Assembly (NCBI GenBank): GCA_902363255.1
Contig: CABIZO010000004.1
Span: forward strand, 489,897-553,896
From: Peptostreptococcaceae bacterium
GTDB taxonomy: Bacteria; Bacillota; Clostridia; Peptostreptococcales; Peptostreptococcaceae
Reading direction: 5' to 3'
Length of the DNA: 64,000 bases
A program made the position numbers and the translations under genes. The notes under the pieces were generated by a model, which worked only from the letters and a program-made list of their open reading frames with translations, did no database searches and was not told where the DNA came from. Position 1 is the first letter of the stretch. Each line of letters opens with the position of its first letter. Shown piece by piece: positions 7,497 through 16,230 of this stretch.

Positions 7497-8126
7497 GTGA
7501 AAATCAACAAAAAAATATTAGGGTTAATAATTGTAGCATCAATATCATTCGCATTTACTGGATGTAGTTCTAATAGTAGCAACTCAGATACACAACAAAG
7601 TGTAGAAACTTCATCTAATGATATTGACTTAAGTAATTTAAGTACATATGAAGATGTTAAGTTAGCATATGAACAAAATCTAGAAAAAATAATGAATAAA
7701 GAACAGGTACAGCAACTAGATAATATAACATTTAATAATGTTTTAGAATATGCAAAAAAATCGTCTGATATTGTATCAACTATTGAAAATGATAGTGATA
7801 AAATTTCAACTATTGATAAATTAGTTTCAATAGATGATTTAAGTAATAATACATCTCAAGATGTCATGGAAGAATGTCTAAAATATATTATAAGTGAGTA
7901 TGAAAAAAATAATTTACAAGATGAAAATAAAATATTTGAATATCAATATATTACAAGATATCTAGATAAAAGATTAGATAATCATAAAAATATGAAAGAT
8001 GCTGATGATATGGTATTCGATATGTATCAAATAACAAAGGATACTATTAGAGGTGATTCATCTAGTATCGATTCAAATTTAAAACAAATTAATGATAAAA
8101 TTAATTCTGTCAAAAATATACTATAA
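7497..8126 (+). CDS. Prophage-encoded lipoprotein
   Basis: A 209-residue protein with a lipoprotein signal peptide (MKINKKILGLIIVASISFA, lipobox FTGC with Cys at about residue 22) and then a Ser/Asn-rich tether and a helical, charged domain. A strong GGAGGAGG site precedes the start, here a GTG. It sits in the lysogeny region, so it could be made in lysogens and displayed outside the membrane. A superinfection-exclusion role is possible but unproven. No known family is recognised. Confidence 0.7.
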   Translation: MKINKKILGLIIVASISFAFTGCSSNSSNSDTQQSVETSSNDIDLSNLSTYEDVKLAYEQNLEKIMNKEQVQQLDNITFNNVLEYAKKSSDIVSTIENDSDKISTIDKLVSIDDLSNNTSQDVMEECLKYIISEYEKNNLQDENKIFEYQYITRYLDKRLDNHKNMKDADDMVFDMYQITKDTIRGDSSSIDSNLKQINDKINSVKNIL

Positions 8127-8147
8127 AAATAATATAGTACATAAATA

Positions 8148-8213
8148 ATAGAACAATTAAGTGGACACTTTTGTGTTACAGAAAAATTTATCATGTATAA
8201 TATAAAAATATGA
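8148..8213 (+). pseudogene. Duplicated fragment of the immA 3' end
   Basis: In frame, this segment reads IEQLSGHFCVTEKFIMYNIKI followed by a stop. The end of the ImmA-like protein (7348 to 7416) reads IEQLSKNFCVPEEFIMYKMRQF. The two DNA segments are alike over about 55 bases. It is a leftover of a second immA copy, so the lipoprotein gene was probably inserted by recombination between two related immunity modules. Confidence 0.75.
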
Positions 8214-8224
8214 AAGGGGTTATT

Positions 8225-9568
8225 ATGAATACAAATATAATTATACCTAACAAAAATCAACTAGAACTTCCTGATGCATTAGAAACTACTATTCCACATA
8301 TTGAGCAACTTATAAATTTATTTAATCTTCCGAGAAATATAGTTGCTAGTAATGAAGAGATATTCTATGCTTGGAGAGACTTACCAAGAGAAATTTCTAG
8401 AATTCCAGCTGAATTAAGAGATGAATTAATAGTTAAAATGTGTATAGCTTCATCAGTAGGACTTTTTGATGGAGCAATTAATTATATCTGGAATGCAACA
8501 ATTATTACTCTTAAAACAAGACTTAAAAACTTTGGACTAGGAGTTGTTGCACAAATACTAGACAAAACAATAACTGAAGATGACCTAAATGAATTAATGG
8601 ATTCTCAGTTATTGGATATATGCTACAAACTAGAACTTTTATCTGAGGAAGGTTATTTTTTCCTTAATCATTGTAGAGATATGAGAAATAATTTTTCCTC
8701 TGCTCATGCCACTATAGGCAATTTAGACGATAGAGAGCTTATTAGCTTTATAAGTAGATGTTGTAAATATGGACTAACGCCTGATTATAATCTAACTGGA
8801 ATTAATATTTCGGATTTTATTGTATCAGTTAAATCATCTAAATTAAATGAAGAACAAATAGAAGAATGGTGTTTAAGATTAAAAAATACCTTCCCTGCTC
8901 AAAGACAAATGTTATATCCAACTTTATTAGGTATTTATTGTGATTCTGCTATTGGAGAAGGTTCTCGTATGAATGCATTAAAAATATGCATGAATTCTAT
9001 TGATTTAATAGATGATAAAATAAAATCTGATTTGATAGATCAACATAATAAATATTTTATTAAAGGACAACAAGAAAAGATTTCAGCTTCAAGATTATTT
9101 TTCCAAAAACTAGGTCTTTTAGGATTATTAAGTTCACAAGAACAACATTCTATTATAAAAAATGCATGTAGTGATTTACTAAACGTGCATTTAGAATTTA
9201 ATAACTTTTACAATGAACCACCTTTTGCAAAGAGATTATTAGAATTATCTAATTCTATGAAAATACCAGAAACAGTCAAATATAATTATGTATTAAGTAT
9301 TATAACAGCATTTGTAGGCAATGAATATGGTGTATCTAATGCAGCTCTACCATACTATCAAGAAATGATAGAAAATTTTTCTCCAAAGGAAATAGATATA
9401 CTTTTAGATATTTCACAAGAAAATACAGTAGTTTCATCTAGGATATCTAATTATTTGAGATGTAAAAATAGATATATAGATGCTCTAAACATAATAGATA
9501 TAAATAGTCTATCACCTAAACAAAATGCTAAATATATCTCTATAAAAAAGAAATTTGGTATTAAATAA
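8225..9568 (+). CDS. HEPN-like protein, putative defence effector
   Basis: A 447-residue protein of no recognised named family. The ATG at 8225 has AAAGGGG five bases before it and is preferred to the ATG at 8210. The N-terminal third is helical and contains RDMRNNFSSAHA, with Arg154 and His161 in the R-x(4-6)-H arrangement of HEPN ribonucleases. An upstream helix, FDGAINYIWN, is also of HEPN type. The C-terminal two thirds are helical and TPR-like. It is convergent with the GHKL gene and shares its terminator. It could be a phage-exclusion RNase, but this is inference from the motif and position. Confidence 0.55.
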   Translation: MNTNIIIPNKNQLELPDALETTIPHIEQLINLFNLPRNIVASNEEIFYAWRDLPREISRIPAELRDELIVKMCIASSVGLFDGAINYIWNATIITLKTRLKNFGLGVVAQILDKTITEDDLNELMDSQLLDICYKLELLSEEGYFFLNHCRDMRNNFSSAHATIGNLDDRELISFISRCCKYGLTPDYNLTGINISDFIVSVKSSKLNEEQIEEWCLRLKNTFPAQRQMLYPTLLGIYCDSAIGEGSRMNALKICMNSIDLIDDKIKSDLIDQHNKYFIKGQQEKISASRLFFQKLGLLGLLSSQEQHSIIKNACSDLLNVHLEFNNFYNEPPFAKRLLELSNSMKIPETVKYNYVLSIITAFVGNEYGVSNAALPYYQEMIENFSPKEIDILLDISQENTVVSSRISNYLRCKNRYIDALNIIDINSLSPKQNAKYISIKKKFGIK

Positions 9569-9579
9569 TTTATCCAAAG

Positions 9580-9611
9580 AAATAAAGAACACCTTTTGGT
9601 GTTCTTTATTT
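9580..9611. terminator. Bidirectional terminator between convergent cargo genes
   Basis: A perfect 14-bp stem (AAATAAAGAACACC / GGTGTTCTTTATTT) with a TTTT loop lies between the stop codons of the HEPN-like and GHKL genes. It ends in T-runs on both strands. Confidence 0.8.
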
Positions 9612-11623
9612 TATATATTAGGTGTAAATAATTTATCAAAAAGTACTCTATTTTTTTTCTTTGCATCTTCTAGTAACTTATCATATGAAATTACTTCTAT
9701 ATATGCATTTATATTTTTTTGATCATTATATCCAAAATACCCCATACCATCGACTGTTTCATCAAGATTATAACTTTCACAATAATCTCTTAAATCTTCG
9801 GTCAAATCTGCTATTATATATAAATAAAATGCAGTATTTGGGTTTACAGATAAAGGTCTACCTCTTCTATCTGTTTCACTACCTTTTCTTATTTGCCTTA
9901 CATAGCGATAAACCTGCTCTATTGGATTACTATCATCACTATAACCATCTCTCATAGCTCTTTTAAATTCTATTATAGTAAGTGAATTATACGGCTTATT
10001 AGTGTCATCAGCTATTAAAATAGGTTTATCCATTATTAATATATCTGGTCTTTTTAAAGAATCTACATTTACTACATCTATATTTTTCAATGGTTTATCT
10101 GAGGCTAAATAAAAATGATATGATAATTTTTCATCAATTAACCACAAGTTATGATCTTCATAACTTACTTCATCTGATGTCTTTCTCATAGGAAAAATTA
10201 ATTGATGAATATACTCCTCCAAAGAATACTTTCCTTCAGCAGAAATATTCAATGCATTTTCCAATAAATCTATAACAACTTTTCTATGTGTTATATATTC
10301 TGCTAAAGTTGATTTACCTAAATCATTCTCTTTTTGTATATAGTCAATATATTTTTTCTTATATTCCTCAATATTTGCAATATCTTTAGCTTTATTTTCT
10401 TTTAATAGCTCTTCTCCTTGATTTTTAATTTCTAAATTTAAACTTTGTTTTATTTTAAATAGCTCAATTTCTAATTTTTTATCATCAATATTAGCAGGTA
10501 TGCTATCAAGAGCTCCTTCTTTATATTTCAAAATAGTTTTATACTGTGGCTTTTCTCTACAAATATATTCTTGAATTCTTTGAATTTTTTTTTCTTTAAT
10601 TGGATTTATAAAATCTTTTAAATATTCCTTTATTAACGCAATAGATTTATCCTCTAAATCAGAAATTGTTACATTATCATTTAATAAATTATTATTTTTT
10701 AAATTAAAGTCTGTTCTTTCATCATTTACATTATCATCTAGCAATCTTCCTGATATATAAGCTGAATATATAAAAGTACTATTTAAATTTTCATCTTTAA
10801 GAATAATTCCATTTAAGTCTGCTATCTTTTTCGACAAGTTTTGTGATTTAACTTCCCTATTATTAGCACAAAAATGTATCCTATTTTTTTTACCTACTAA
10901 ATCATATAATTTAACATGATTTATAGAAAATACTTCATTATTTATTATAAAATTTTCTTTTACTGTGCTTATGCACATGTTATTTTTAAGAAGTTTATTA
11001 AGGTTGACTGAACTTGTATCATCTTTTAATAATACATTTGGACAATTATCATTCAAAAAATAAGATAGACAATGTTCAATTATCTCTATACCTATAGTAT
11101 CTAAACTTTTTCGTGTTTTTTCTATAAATGGTAATTTCAAATTGTTTAAATATATTGTGGTTTTTCTCACTTCATTAGTATCTACTTTTTTTATATTCTT
11201 TATAGGCTCATTATCTAATTCAAAATCAAAAGTTATTTTTTTATTAATGCTATCTTCTTCAAAAATACTTTCTACTTTAATTTCATTAAATGCCTTGAGC
11301 CATAAAAATCTCCCTATTCCTTTTCCTCCCTTTTCAAACTTATATGTAGAGTCCGATGTATCAAAAGACTCAAAGTTATCCTTATTAAACCCTATTCCAT
11401 TATCTTCAATTACAAATCCTATAATTGGCGAATTAAAATCAACATCTTCTACACATTGTTGAGAAAAGTCTCTCTTAACTGTTATTTCTATATAAGTATC
11501 ATTTCTATCTTCTAATTCTTCTATTGATTGAAATGAGTTAACAACACTTTCAAATAACGGAAGAAAGCATTTGTCTTTTGTTAATTTCATTTTTTCTATT
11601 CTTCCCTTTATATCGACTCTCAT
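9611..11623 (-). CDS. GHKL ATPase with C-terminal nuclease-like domain
   Basis: A 670-residue protein. The N-terminal GHKL (Hsp90/MORC-like) ATPase has N-box Glu25 to Asn29 (LFESVVNS), G1 box Asp74-x-Gly76-x-Gly78 (EDNGIGF) and G2 box GGKGIGRF (99 to 106). A middle transducer region and a charged coiled coil follow (about 340 to 430). The C-terminus has RPDILI, then TIIEFKR and EQVYRYVRQI, an order resembling a PD-(D/E)xK nuclease. This ATPase-plus-nuclease layout is common in anti-phage proteins. It lies between prophage immunity and integrase and converges with the HEPN-like gene. I know of no named system with exactly this pair. Confidence 0.7.
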   Translation of the reverse strand: MRVDIKGRIEKMKLTKDKCFLPLFESVVNSFQSIEELEDRNDTYIEITVKRDFSQQCVEDVDFNSPIIGFVIEDNGIGFNKDNFESFDTSDSTYKFEKGGKGIGRFLWLKAFNEIKVESIFEEDSINKKITFDFELDNEPIKNIKKVDTNEVRKTTIYLNNLKLPFIEKTRKSLDTIGIEIIEHCLSYFLNDNCPNVLLKDDTSSVNLNKLLKNNMCISTVKENFIINNEVFSINHVKLYDLVGKKNRIHFCANNREVKSQNLSKKIADLNGIILKDENLNSTFIYSAYISGRLLDDNVNDERTDFNLKNNNLLNDNVTISDLEDKSIALIKEYLKDFINPIKEKKIQRIQEYICREKPQYKTILKYKEGALDSIPANIDDKKLEIELFKIKQSLNLEIKNQGEELLKENKAKDIANIEEYKKKYIDYIQKENDLGKSTLAEYITHRKVVIDLLENALNISAEGKYSLEEYIHQLIFPMRKTSDEVSYEDHNLWLIDEKLSYHFYLASDKPLKNIDVVNVDSLKRPDILIMDKPILIADDTNKPYNSLTIIEFKRAMRDGYSDDSNPIEQVYRYVRQIRKGSETDRRGRPLSVNPNTAFYLYIIADLTEDLRDYCESYNLDETVDGMGYFGYNDQKNINAYIEVISYDKLLEDAKKKNRVLFDKLFTPNI

Positions 11624-11773
11624 AATTATCCTCCTTTTTTATATTAAATTACATCATCTTTCTATAATTATATATTTTTTCACTTAACTTTTAAATATAT
11701 AAATTTTTTTAATAAATATAGTTATTTTATATTTTTTTTTCATGATATAATTATCTTGAAAGGTGGTTTTGTA

Positions 11774-13360
11774 ATGATTGCTGCAATATACTCAAGAAAA
11801 AGTAAATTCACTGGCAAAGGTGAATCAATAGAAAATCAAATCCAACTTTGCATGGATTATGGTAAAAATATAGGAATTACTGAGTTTTTAGTATATGAAG
11901 ATGAAGGTTTTAGTGGAGGATCTACAGATAGACCTAAATTCCAGGACATGCTAGCTGATGCTAAAGATAAGAAGTTTGATTGTTTAATCTGTTATAGATT
12001 AGATAGAATTTCAAGAAATGTATCTGACTTCTCTACTCTTATAGAAGAGTTAAATAAATTAGGTGTATCTTTTATATCAATAAAAGAACAGTTTGATACA
12101 TCTACTCCAATGGGACGTGCTATGATGTATATTTCTTCTGTCTTTGCACAATTAGAAAGAGAAACTATAGCTGAACGTGTCAAAGATAATATGTATGAAT
12201 TAGCACGTACAGGAAGATGGCTTGGAGGAAATACTCCCACTGGATTTACCTCTGAAAAAATAACTTACTTTGATGAAAATATGAATCAAAGATCTATGTG
12301 GAAATTGAAAGTTGATAAGGAAGAAATGAAATTAGTAGAACTTATATACTCTAAATATGAGGAATTAAAGTCTCTATCTCAAGTTGAAAAATATTTTTTA
12401 TCTTCTAATTATAAAGGTAAAAATAATGGTAATTTAGATAAATCAACACTCCAATCTATACTTAGAAATCCTTGTTATGCAAAGTCTAGTGAAGAAGTTA
12501 TAAAATACTTATCAAATAATGGTATGGATGTAGTGGGGACACCAGATGGTTCTCATGGATTTTTGACTTATGCTAAACAATCTACTACTCCTATAGTTTC
12601 AATAGCAAAGCATAAAGGAATTATAGATTCTGATAGATGGTTACACATACAAAAAATATTAGACTCAAATAAATCTAAGGCTCCAAGAGTTGTTTCTGGA
12701 AGCAACGTTGCTCTTTTAACTGGACTATTAAAATGTAGATGTGGAAGTAATATGAGAGTTAATTATGGCTCTAAAAGAAAAGATGGTACAAGAGGACATT
12801 ATTATATATGTGCTAAGAAAAATACAAAGGGTTTAATTGCTTGTGATAATAAAAATGTAAATGGTGAACAATTAGAAGAAATCGTTATTGAGCAGATAAA
12901 GAATCTAAATGAAAATAATATTTTAGGTAAATTTAAAGATTCTAAAAATATGCTATTAGAAAAAAATAAAGATGTTGAGTCTGAGAAAAAAATAATTAAT
13001 AAGAAAATATCTGATACTAATTTAGCTATAGGAAATTTAGTAAAACAATTATCACTAAATACAGATAGTATTGCATCAAAATATATAATATCTGAAATTG
13101 AGAAATTAAATCAAGAGATTGAAGGCTTAAATAGTAAACTTATAGAATTAAATGCTCTAAGTAATGAAATTGATTCTATAGATATAAATTTAGATATAAT
13201 ATCAGATTCATTTGTTAAATTTAGAACTCAATATGATAATGCAGATTTTAATACTAAAAGATTTTTACTATCTAGTATAATTGATGAAATTATTTGGAAT
13301 GGTGATACTGGCAATATAAATGTGTGTTATTTAGGGACTAAAAAAAAAGAACTAATATAG
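11774..13360 (+). CDS. Large serine integrase
   Basis: A 528-residue large serine recombinase. The resolvase domain has the nucleophile Ser10 in YSRKS, and YRLDRISRN and GRAMMYISSVFAQLERE further on. A recombinase domain and a zinc ribbon follow (CRCGSNM, then C-A-K-K and C-D-N), then a long coiled coil (about 390 to 470). The ATG at 11774 is chosen because AAAGGTGG lies seven bases upstream; the frame is open from a TTG at 11756. It lies at the prophage end, next to the truncated host gene. It therefore should catalyse integration at that site, and excision with a directionality factor. Confidence 0.93.
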   Translation: MIAAIYSRKSKFTGKGESIENQIQLCMDYGKNIGITEFLVYEDEGFSGGSTDRPKFQDMLADAKDKKFDCLICYRLDRISRNVSDFSTLIEELNKLGVSFISIKEQFDTSTPMGRAMMYISSVFAQLERETIAERVKDNMYELARTGRWLGGNTPTGFTSEKITYFDENMNQRSMWKLKVDKEEMKLVELIYSKYEELKSLSQVEKYFLSSNYKGKNNGNLDKSTLQSILRNPCYAKSSEEVIKYLSNNGMDVVGTPDGSHGFLTYAKQSTTPIVSIAKHKGIIDSDRWLHIQKILDSNKSKAPRVVSGSNVALLTGLLKCRCGSNMRVNYGSKRKDGTRGHYYICAKKNTKGLIACDNKNVNGEQLEEIVIEQIKNLNENNILGKFKDSKNMLLEKNKDVESEKKIINKKISDTNLAIGNLVKQLSLNTDSIASKYIISEIEKLNQEIEGLNSKLIELNALSNEIDSIDINLDIISDSFVKFRTQYDNADFNTKRFLLSSIIDEIIWNGDTGNINVCYLGTKKKELI

Positions 13361-13425
13361 AAAACATAGCTACTTCAACTAATTCACAGTTTTTAAAAGC
13401 ATTGTATTTTGGTTGTTGTAGCTTC
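13361..13425. other. Prophage right attachment junction
   Basis: Thirty bases after the integrase stop, the host oxidoreductase frame begins on the minus strand. The conserved GHTEA motif of that flavoprotein family (about 13410 to 13425) is still host-like, but the next residues (TTTKIQCF and stop) are not. The crossover therefore probably lies about 13395 to 13415. The exact core cannot be fixed without the other junction. Confidence 0.65.
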
Positions 13426-14421
13426 TGTATGACCTACATAAAATCCTGATTTTTCTCCTCCAACAAATAGATTTTTCATATTTTCCGCTCTCATATAATT
13501 ATCTCTTGGAGATACTGCCATATATCTAATTGAATTTCCTTTTCCACCTGAATATGGGTCTACTATACATGCTGTTTCAAATCCCGGCACACTTCTTAAC
13601 TTTTCCAAATCAAAAAAAGGTGTCATTAATTTTGCATGGCCTGTGTCTAATAAAATAATATTTTCAGCAAATTCATGAAGTGCATATTGTTGGCAAACCT
13701 TTATATCTAGCTTCTTTTCATTTCTAAGTTCTTTTGGTAAAGGTATTACTGCAAAACCATTCTCATTTAAATCCTTTTGTATATCTTCACTTAAGCTTTC
13801 TTTTAGCAATTTCATAGAACCACTGAAAGCACCAAAATCACCATTTGATCTTTCACCTATCATATCATTTACGCCACATCTTCCTGTGACACTTACTCTT
13901 CCTCCAAAAGAAGGGCATCTTAGTACACACATAGCACATCCATTTCCATACTTAGCGCAGTTACCCATTGGCCCAGAAGAACCAGTTGTATCAACAAAAC
14001 TATCTCCTTCTATTCTCTGACCATCTTCTAATATTACAGCTTTAAGTATATCTCCTTCACAGTCTACATCTACTACTCTACTCATTATTTTTACTTCTAC
14101 ACCCATGTCTTTTATTAATTTTCTTACTGGTGGTTCAATTTTTAAAACATTATATACTGTCGCATGATTATGTCCTGGAAAATTAACATTTTTATGCATT
14201 GCATTCTCATCTGTAATAGTAAATAGTTCACTTGCACCTAAGCACATTGATTCTTCACATGCAGTGTATCTTCCGTTATTTCTCATTATTCCTCCAACAT
14301 TACCAAGTCCAATTAATAAATCAGTTTTTTCCAAAATGACTACTTGTGTGCCAGCTTTTGCAGCACTTATGGCAGCGGCACAACCAGCCCAACCACCACC
14401 TATAACTACAACTTTTGCCAT
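13393..14421 (-). pseudogene. FAD-dependent oxidoreductase, 3' end lost to prophage
   Basis: A 342-residue flavoprotein with the N-terminal dinucleotide-binding motif VVIGGGWAGCAAAISAAKAG (residues 4 to 23), a cysteine-containing centre (GCAMCVLRCPSF) and the late FAD-binding stretch LFVGGEKSGFYVGHTEA. Related flavoproteins continue for roughly another hundred residues past this point, whereas here the protein ends at once in eight unrelated residues. The prophage has replaced the end. The upstream partner gene (17 bases away) encodes an iron-sulfur flavoprotein subunit, so the two probably formed an electron-transfer pair. Whether the shortened product works is doubtful. Confidence 0.75.
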
Positions 14422-14437
14422 TTAGATCCCCCCTAAA

Positions 14438-15394
14438 TTATTTAAGATTACTTAGAAATTCTCTTCCATTCATCTGAGCTTTACAAGTTTTTATTCTGCA
14501 ATTATTTAATCTAATAGTACAGGCTCCACATATTCCTTCTCCACAACAAATTAAATTATTATTTGGTATGGCAAATTTAATATTTTCATCTATATTATCT
14601 ACCAATTGTAAAATATGCTTATTAAAATATATTAATCCACAACTATAAACAAAACTAATATTGTTATTTCTTATATAGTTTATTAAAATTTCTTCTTTGT
14701 CGTGCAAATTAAAAAGTTGAATATTTACGCCTAAATCTTTTATCTTTTCTTCTATAATTTCTAATCTTTTACCATCTTCATTAATAAATACTTGAACTTC
14801 ATTGTCATTTCTAATTAATCTTTTTATTACTTTTAATGAATTTACTTGTGATAAGCCGTCTAGAATTACAACACATTTGTTATTTAAATTTGATTTGATT
14901 TCTTTTAATCCAAAGATTCCATTAAAATATGGTGCCTTTATAATTACCTCTTCACAACTTACTAAAGGTTTAGTTTTTATTCCCCTTGGAACTACTACAA
15001 CTTCCAATATATTATTCTCTTCATCCACATCCATTACAGAAATAGGAGCATTAAAATATCCACTTTCTCTACTTTGTTCTTTCATAAAAACATATGCACC
15101 AGGCTCACATAAATCTCTACTTAAGTAACTAGGTATCTTAATTTTCAAAAGATAAATATTTGTTTCCATTTCCCTAGTCTCAATAACTTTACATAATACT
15201 TCTTTTCTTTCTTGAACAGGTACTACTTTGTTATGATTTAGTTCATTATAAATACAAACTCCTTGCCATTTACACTCACAAGTTTTTTCTCCTCTAATCA
15301 AGCTACATTTTATGCAGTCGCCACTGTGAGCTAAATGACATGGGCAGTATTTTCCCCCAGCATCAGCACAAAATTGATTATTTGCTCTTTCCAT
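14438..15394 (-). CDS. Iron-sulfur/FAD reductase-like protein
   Basis: A 318-residue protein. The ATG at 15394 has AAGGAAGTGG five bases upstream and is preferred to the ATGs at 15442/15439, which have no ribosome binding site. The N-terminal 60 residues are Cys-rich (CPCHLAHSGDCIKCS, then CECKWQGVC). A ferredoxin-reductase-type FAD/NAD domain follows, with PISVMDV near residues 135 to 141. The C-terminus carries CCGEGICGACTIR and KTCKAQ, the 2Fe-2S pattern of dihydroorotate/sulfide dehydrogenase electron-transfer subunits. It is cotranscribed with the truncated oxidoreductase. Confidence 0.75.
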   Translation of the reverse strand: MERANNQFCADAGGKYCPCHLAHSGDCIKCSLIRGEKTCECKWQGVCIYNELNHNKVVPVQERKEVLCKVIETREMETNIYLLKIKIPSYLSRDLCEPGAYVFMKEQSRESGYFNAPISVMDVDEENNILEVVVVPRGIKTKPLVSCEEVIIKAPYFNGIFGLKEIKSNLNNKCVVILDGLSQVNSLKVIKRLIRNDNEVQVFINEDGKRLEIIEEKIKDLGVNIQLFNLHDKEEILINYIRNNNISFVYSCGLIYFNKHILQLVDNIDENIKFAIPNNNLICCGEGICGACTIRLNNCRIKTCKAQMNGREFLSNLK

Positions 15395-15490
15395 TTTGTC
15401 CACTTCCTTAAAATGATATTTTTTCTTAAATCCTTTCATCACAATTAAGCTATACTATTAATTTATTAATATTTATAGAATGGGTGACAT

Positions 15491-15532
15491 AAAAAAAGAA
15501 GTTTAAAATAAAATTATTTTAAACCTCTTTCT
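15491..15532 (-). terminator. Terminator
   Basis: The inverted repeat GTTTAAAATAA / TTATTTTAAAC is followed by T-rich DNA on the minus strand. It lies about 90 bases downstream of the 151-residue gene. Confidence 0.6.
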
Positions 15533-15619
15533 TATTTATATATTTAATGCTTCTTATTTAATAGCTTACATTATGAATTTATATTTAGTTTATACTTTAT
15601 TAAATTTATTTTATCTGCT

Positions 15620-16075
15620 TTAAATACAAGGGTCTGCAGCAAACCATACAGCTGTATAGTAATCCTCTTTATTTGTATCACACCATGCTATAGCAACTCT
15701 AAAATCATTAATGTATTCCAAATCAATAATCTCTGCTTTTAATCCATTTTTTATAACAGAAAATGAGTAAGCAAAATTATTTTTATCGCCATTATTAAAA
15801 TCATATCCTCCTATAGCCAAAAATAAATCATCACTTTCAAACATAGCTTCTACTAAACAATCACCCCCATCTATTTCAGCAACTTGGTCTGTGTCTATGC
15901 AAAAAGTAATTATATCTCCACTTTTAATTTGCGATTTGTCAATTTCTATCATATATCTATTGTCTACTTCATAATTGCATATTTCGATAGGTTTCAATGG
16001 TAGTTCACTTAAGCTATATTCTACTTGCTCATGATTAATATATACATATAAAAATCCTAAAGGCGTTTGTAACAA
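15620..16075 (-). CDS. Hypothetical protein, beta-rich
   Basis: A 151-residue acidic protein without signal peptide or membrane segment. It starts at TTG with GGGGGA about eight bases upstream. Strand-rich segments such as FLYVYINHEQVEYSL and HDCLVEAM-like stretches suggest a beta-sandwich. No family is recognised. It stands alone, with a terminator on each side. Confidence 0.6.
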   Translation of the reverse strand: MLQTPLGFLYVYINHEQVEYSLSELPLKPIEICNYEVDNRYMIEIDKSQIKSGDIITFCIDTDQVAEIDGGDCLVEAMFESDDLFLAIGGYDFNNGDKNNFAYSFSVIKNGLKAEIIDLEYINDFRVAIAWCDTNKEDYYTAVWFAADPCI

Positions 16076-16179
16076 AATATATTCCCCCTTTTTTATTTAT
16101 ATAATAGTATATGGAACAGGTTGTACTAATTATCACTATATCTTTATTGTACAATATATAATTATAAAATTTTGTAAAT

Positions 16180-16213
16180 AAAAGTCCCCACACTATTTTG
16201 TGTGAGGACTTTT
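16180..16213 (-). terminator. Terminator of the rubrerythrin gene
   Basis: The near-perfect stem AAAAGTCC-CACAC / GTGTGAGGACTTTT lies just after the reverse rubrerythrin gene on the minus strand and ends in T. Confidence 0.8.
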
Positions 16214-16230
16214 AATAATCTCTTTAATTT

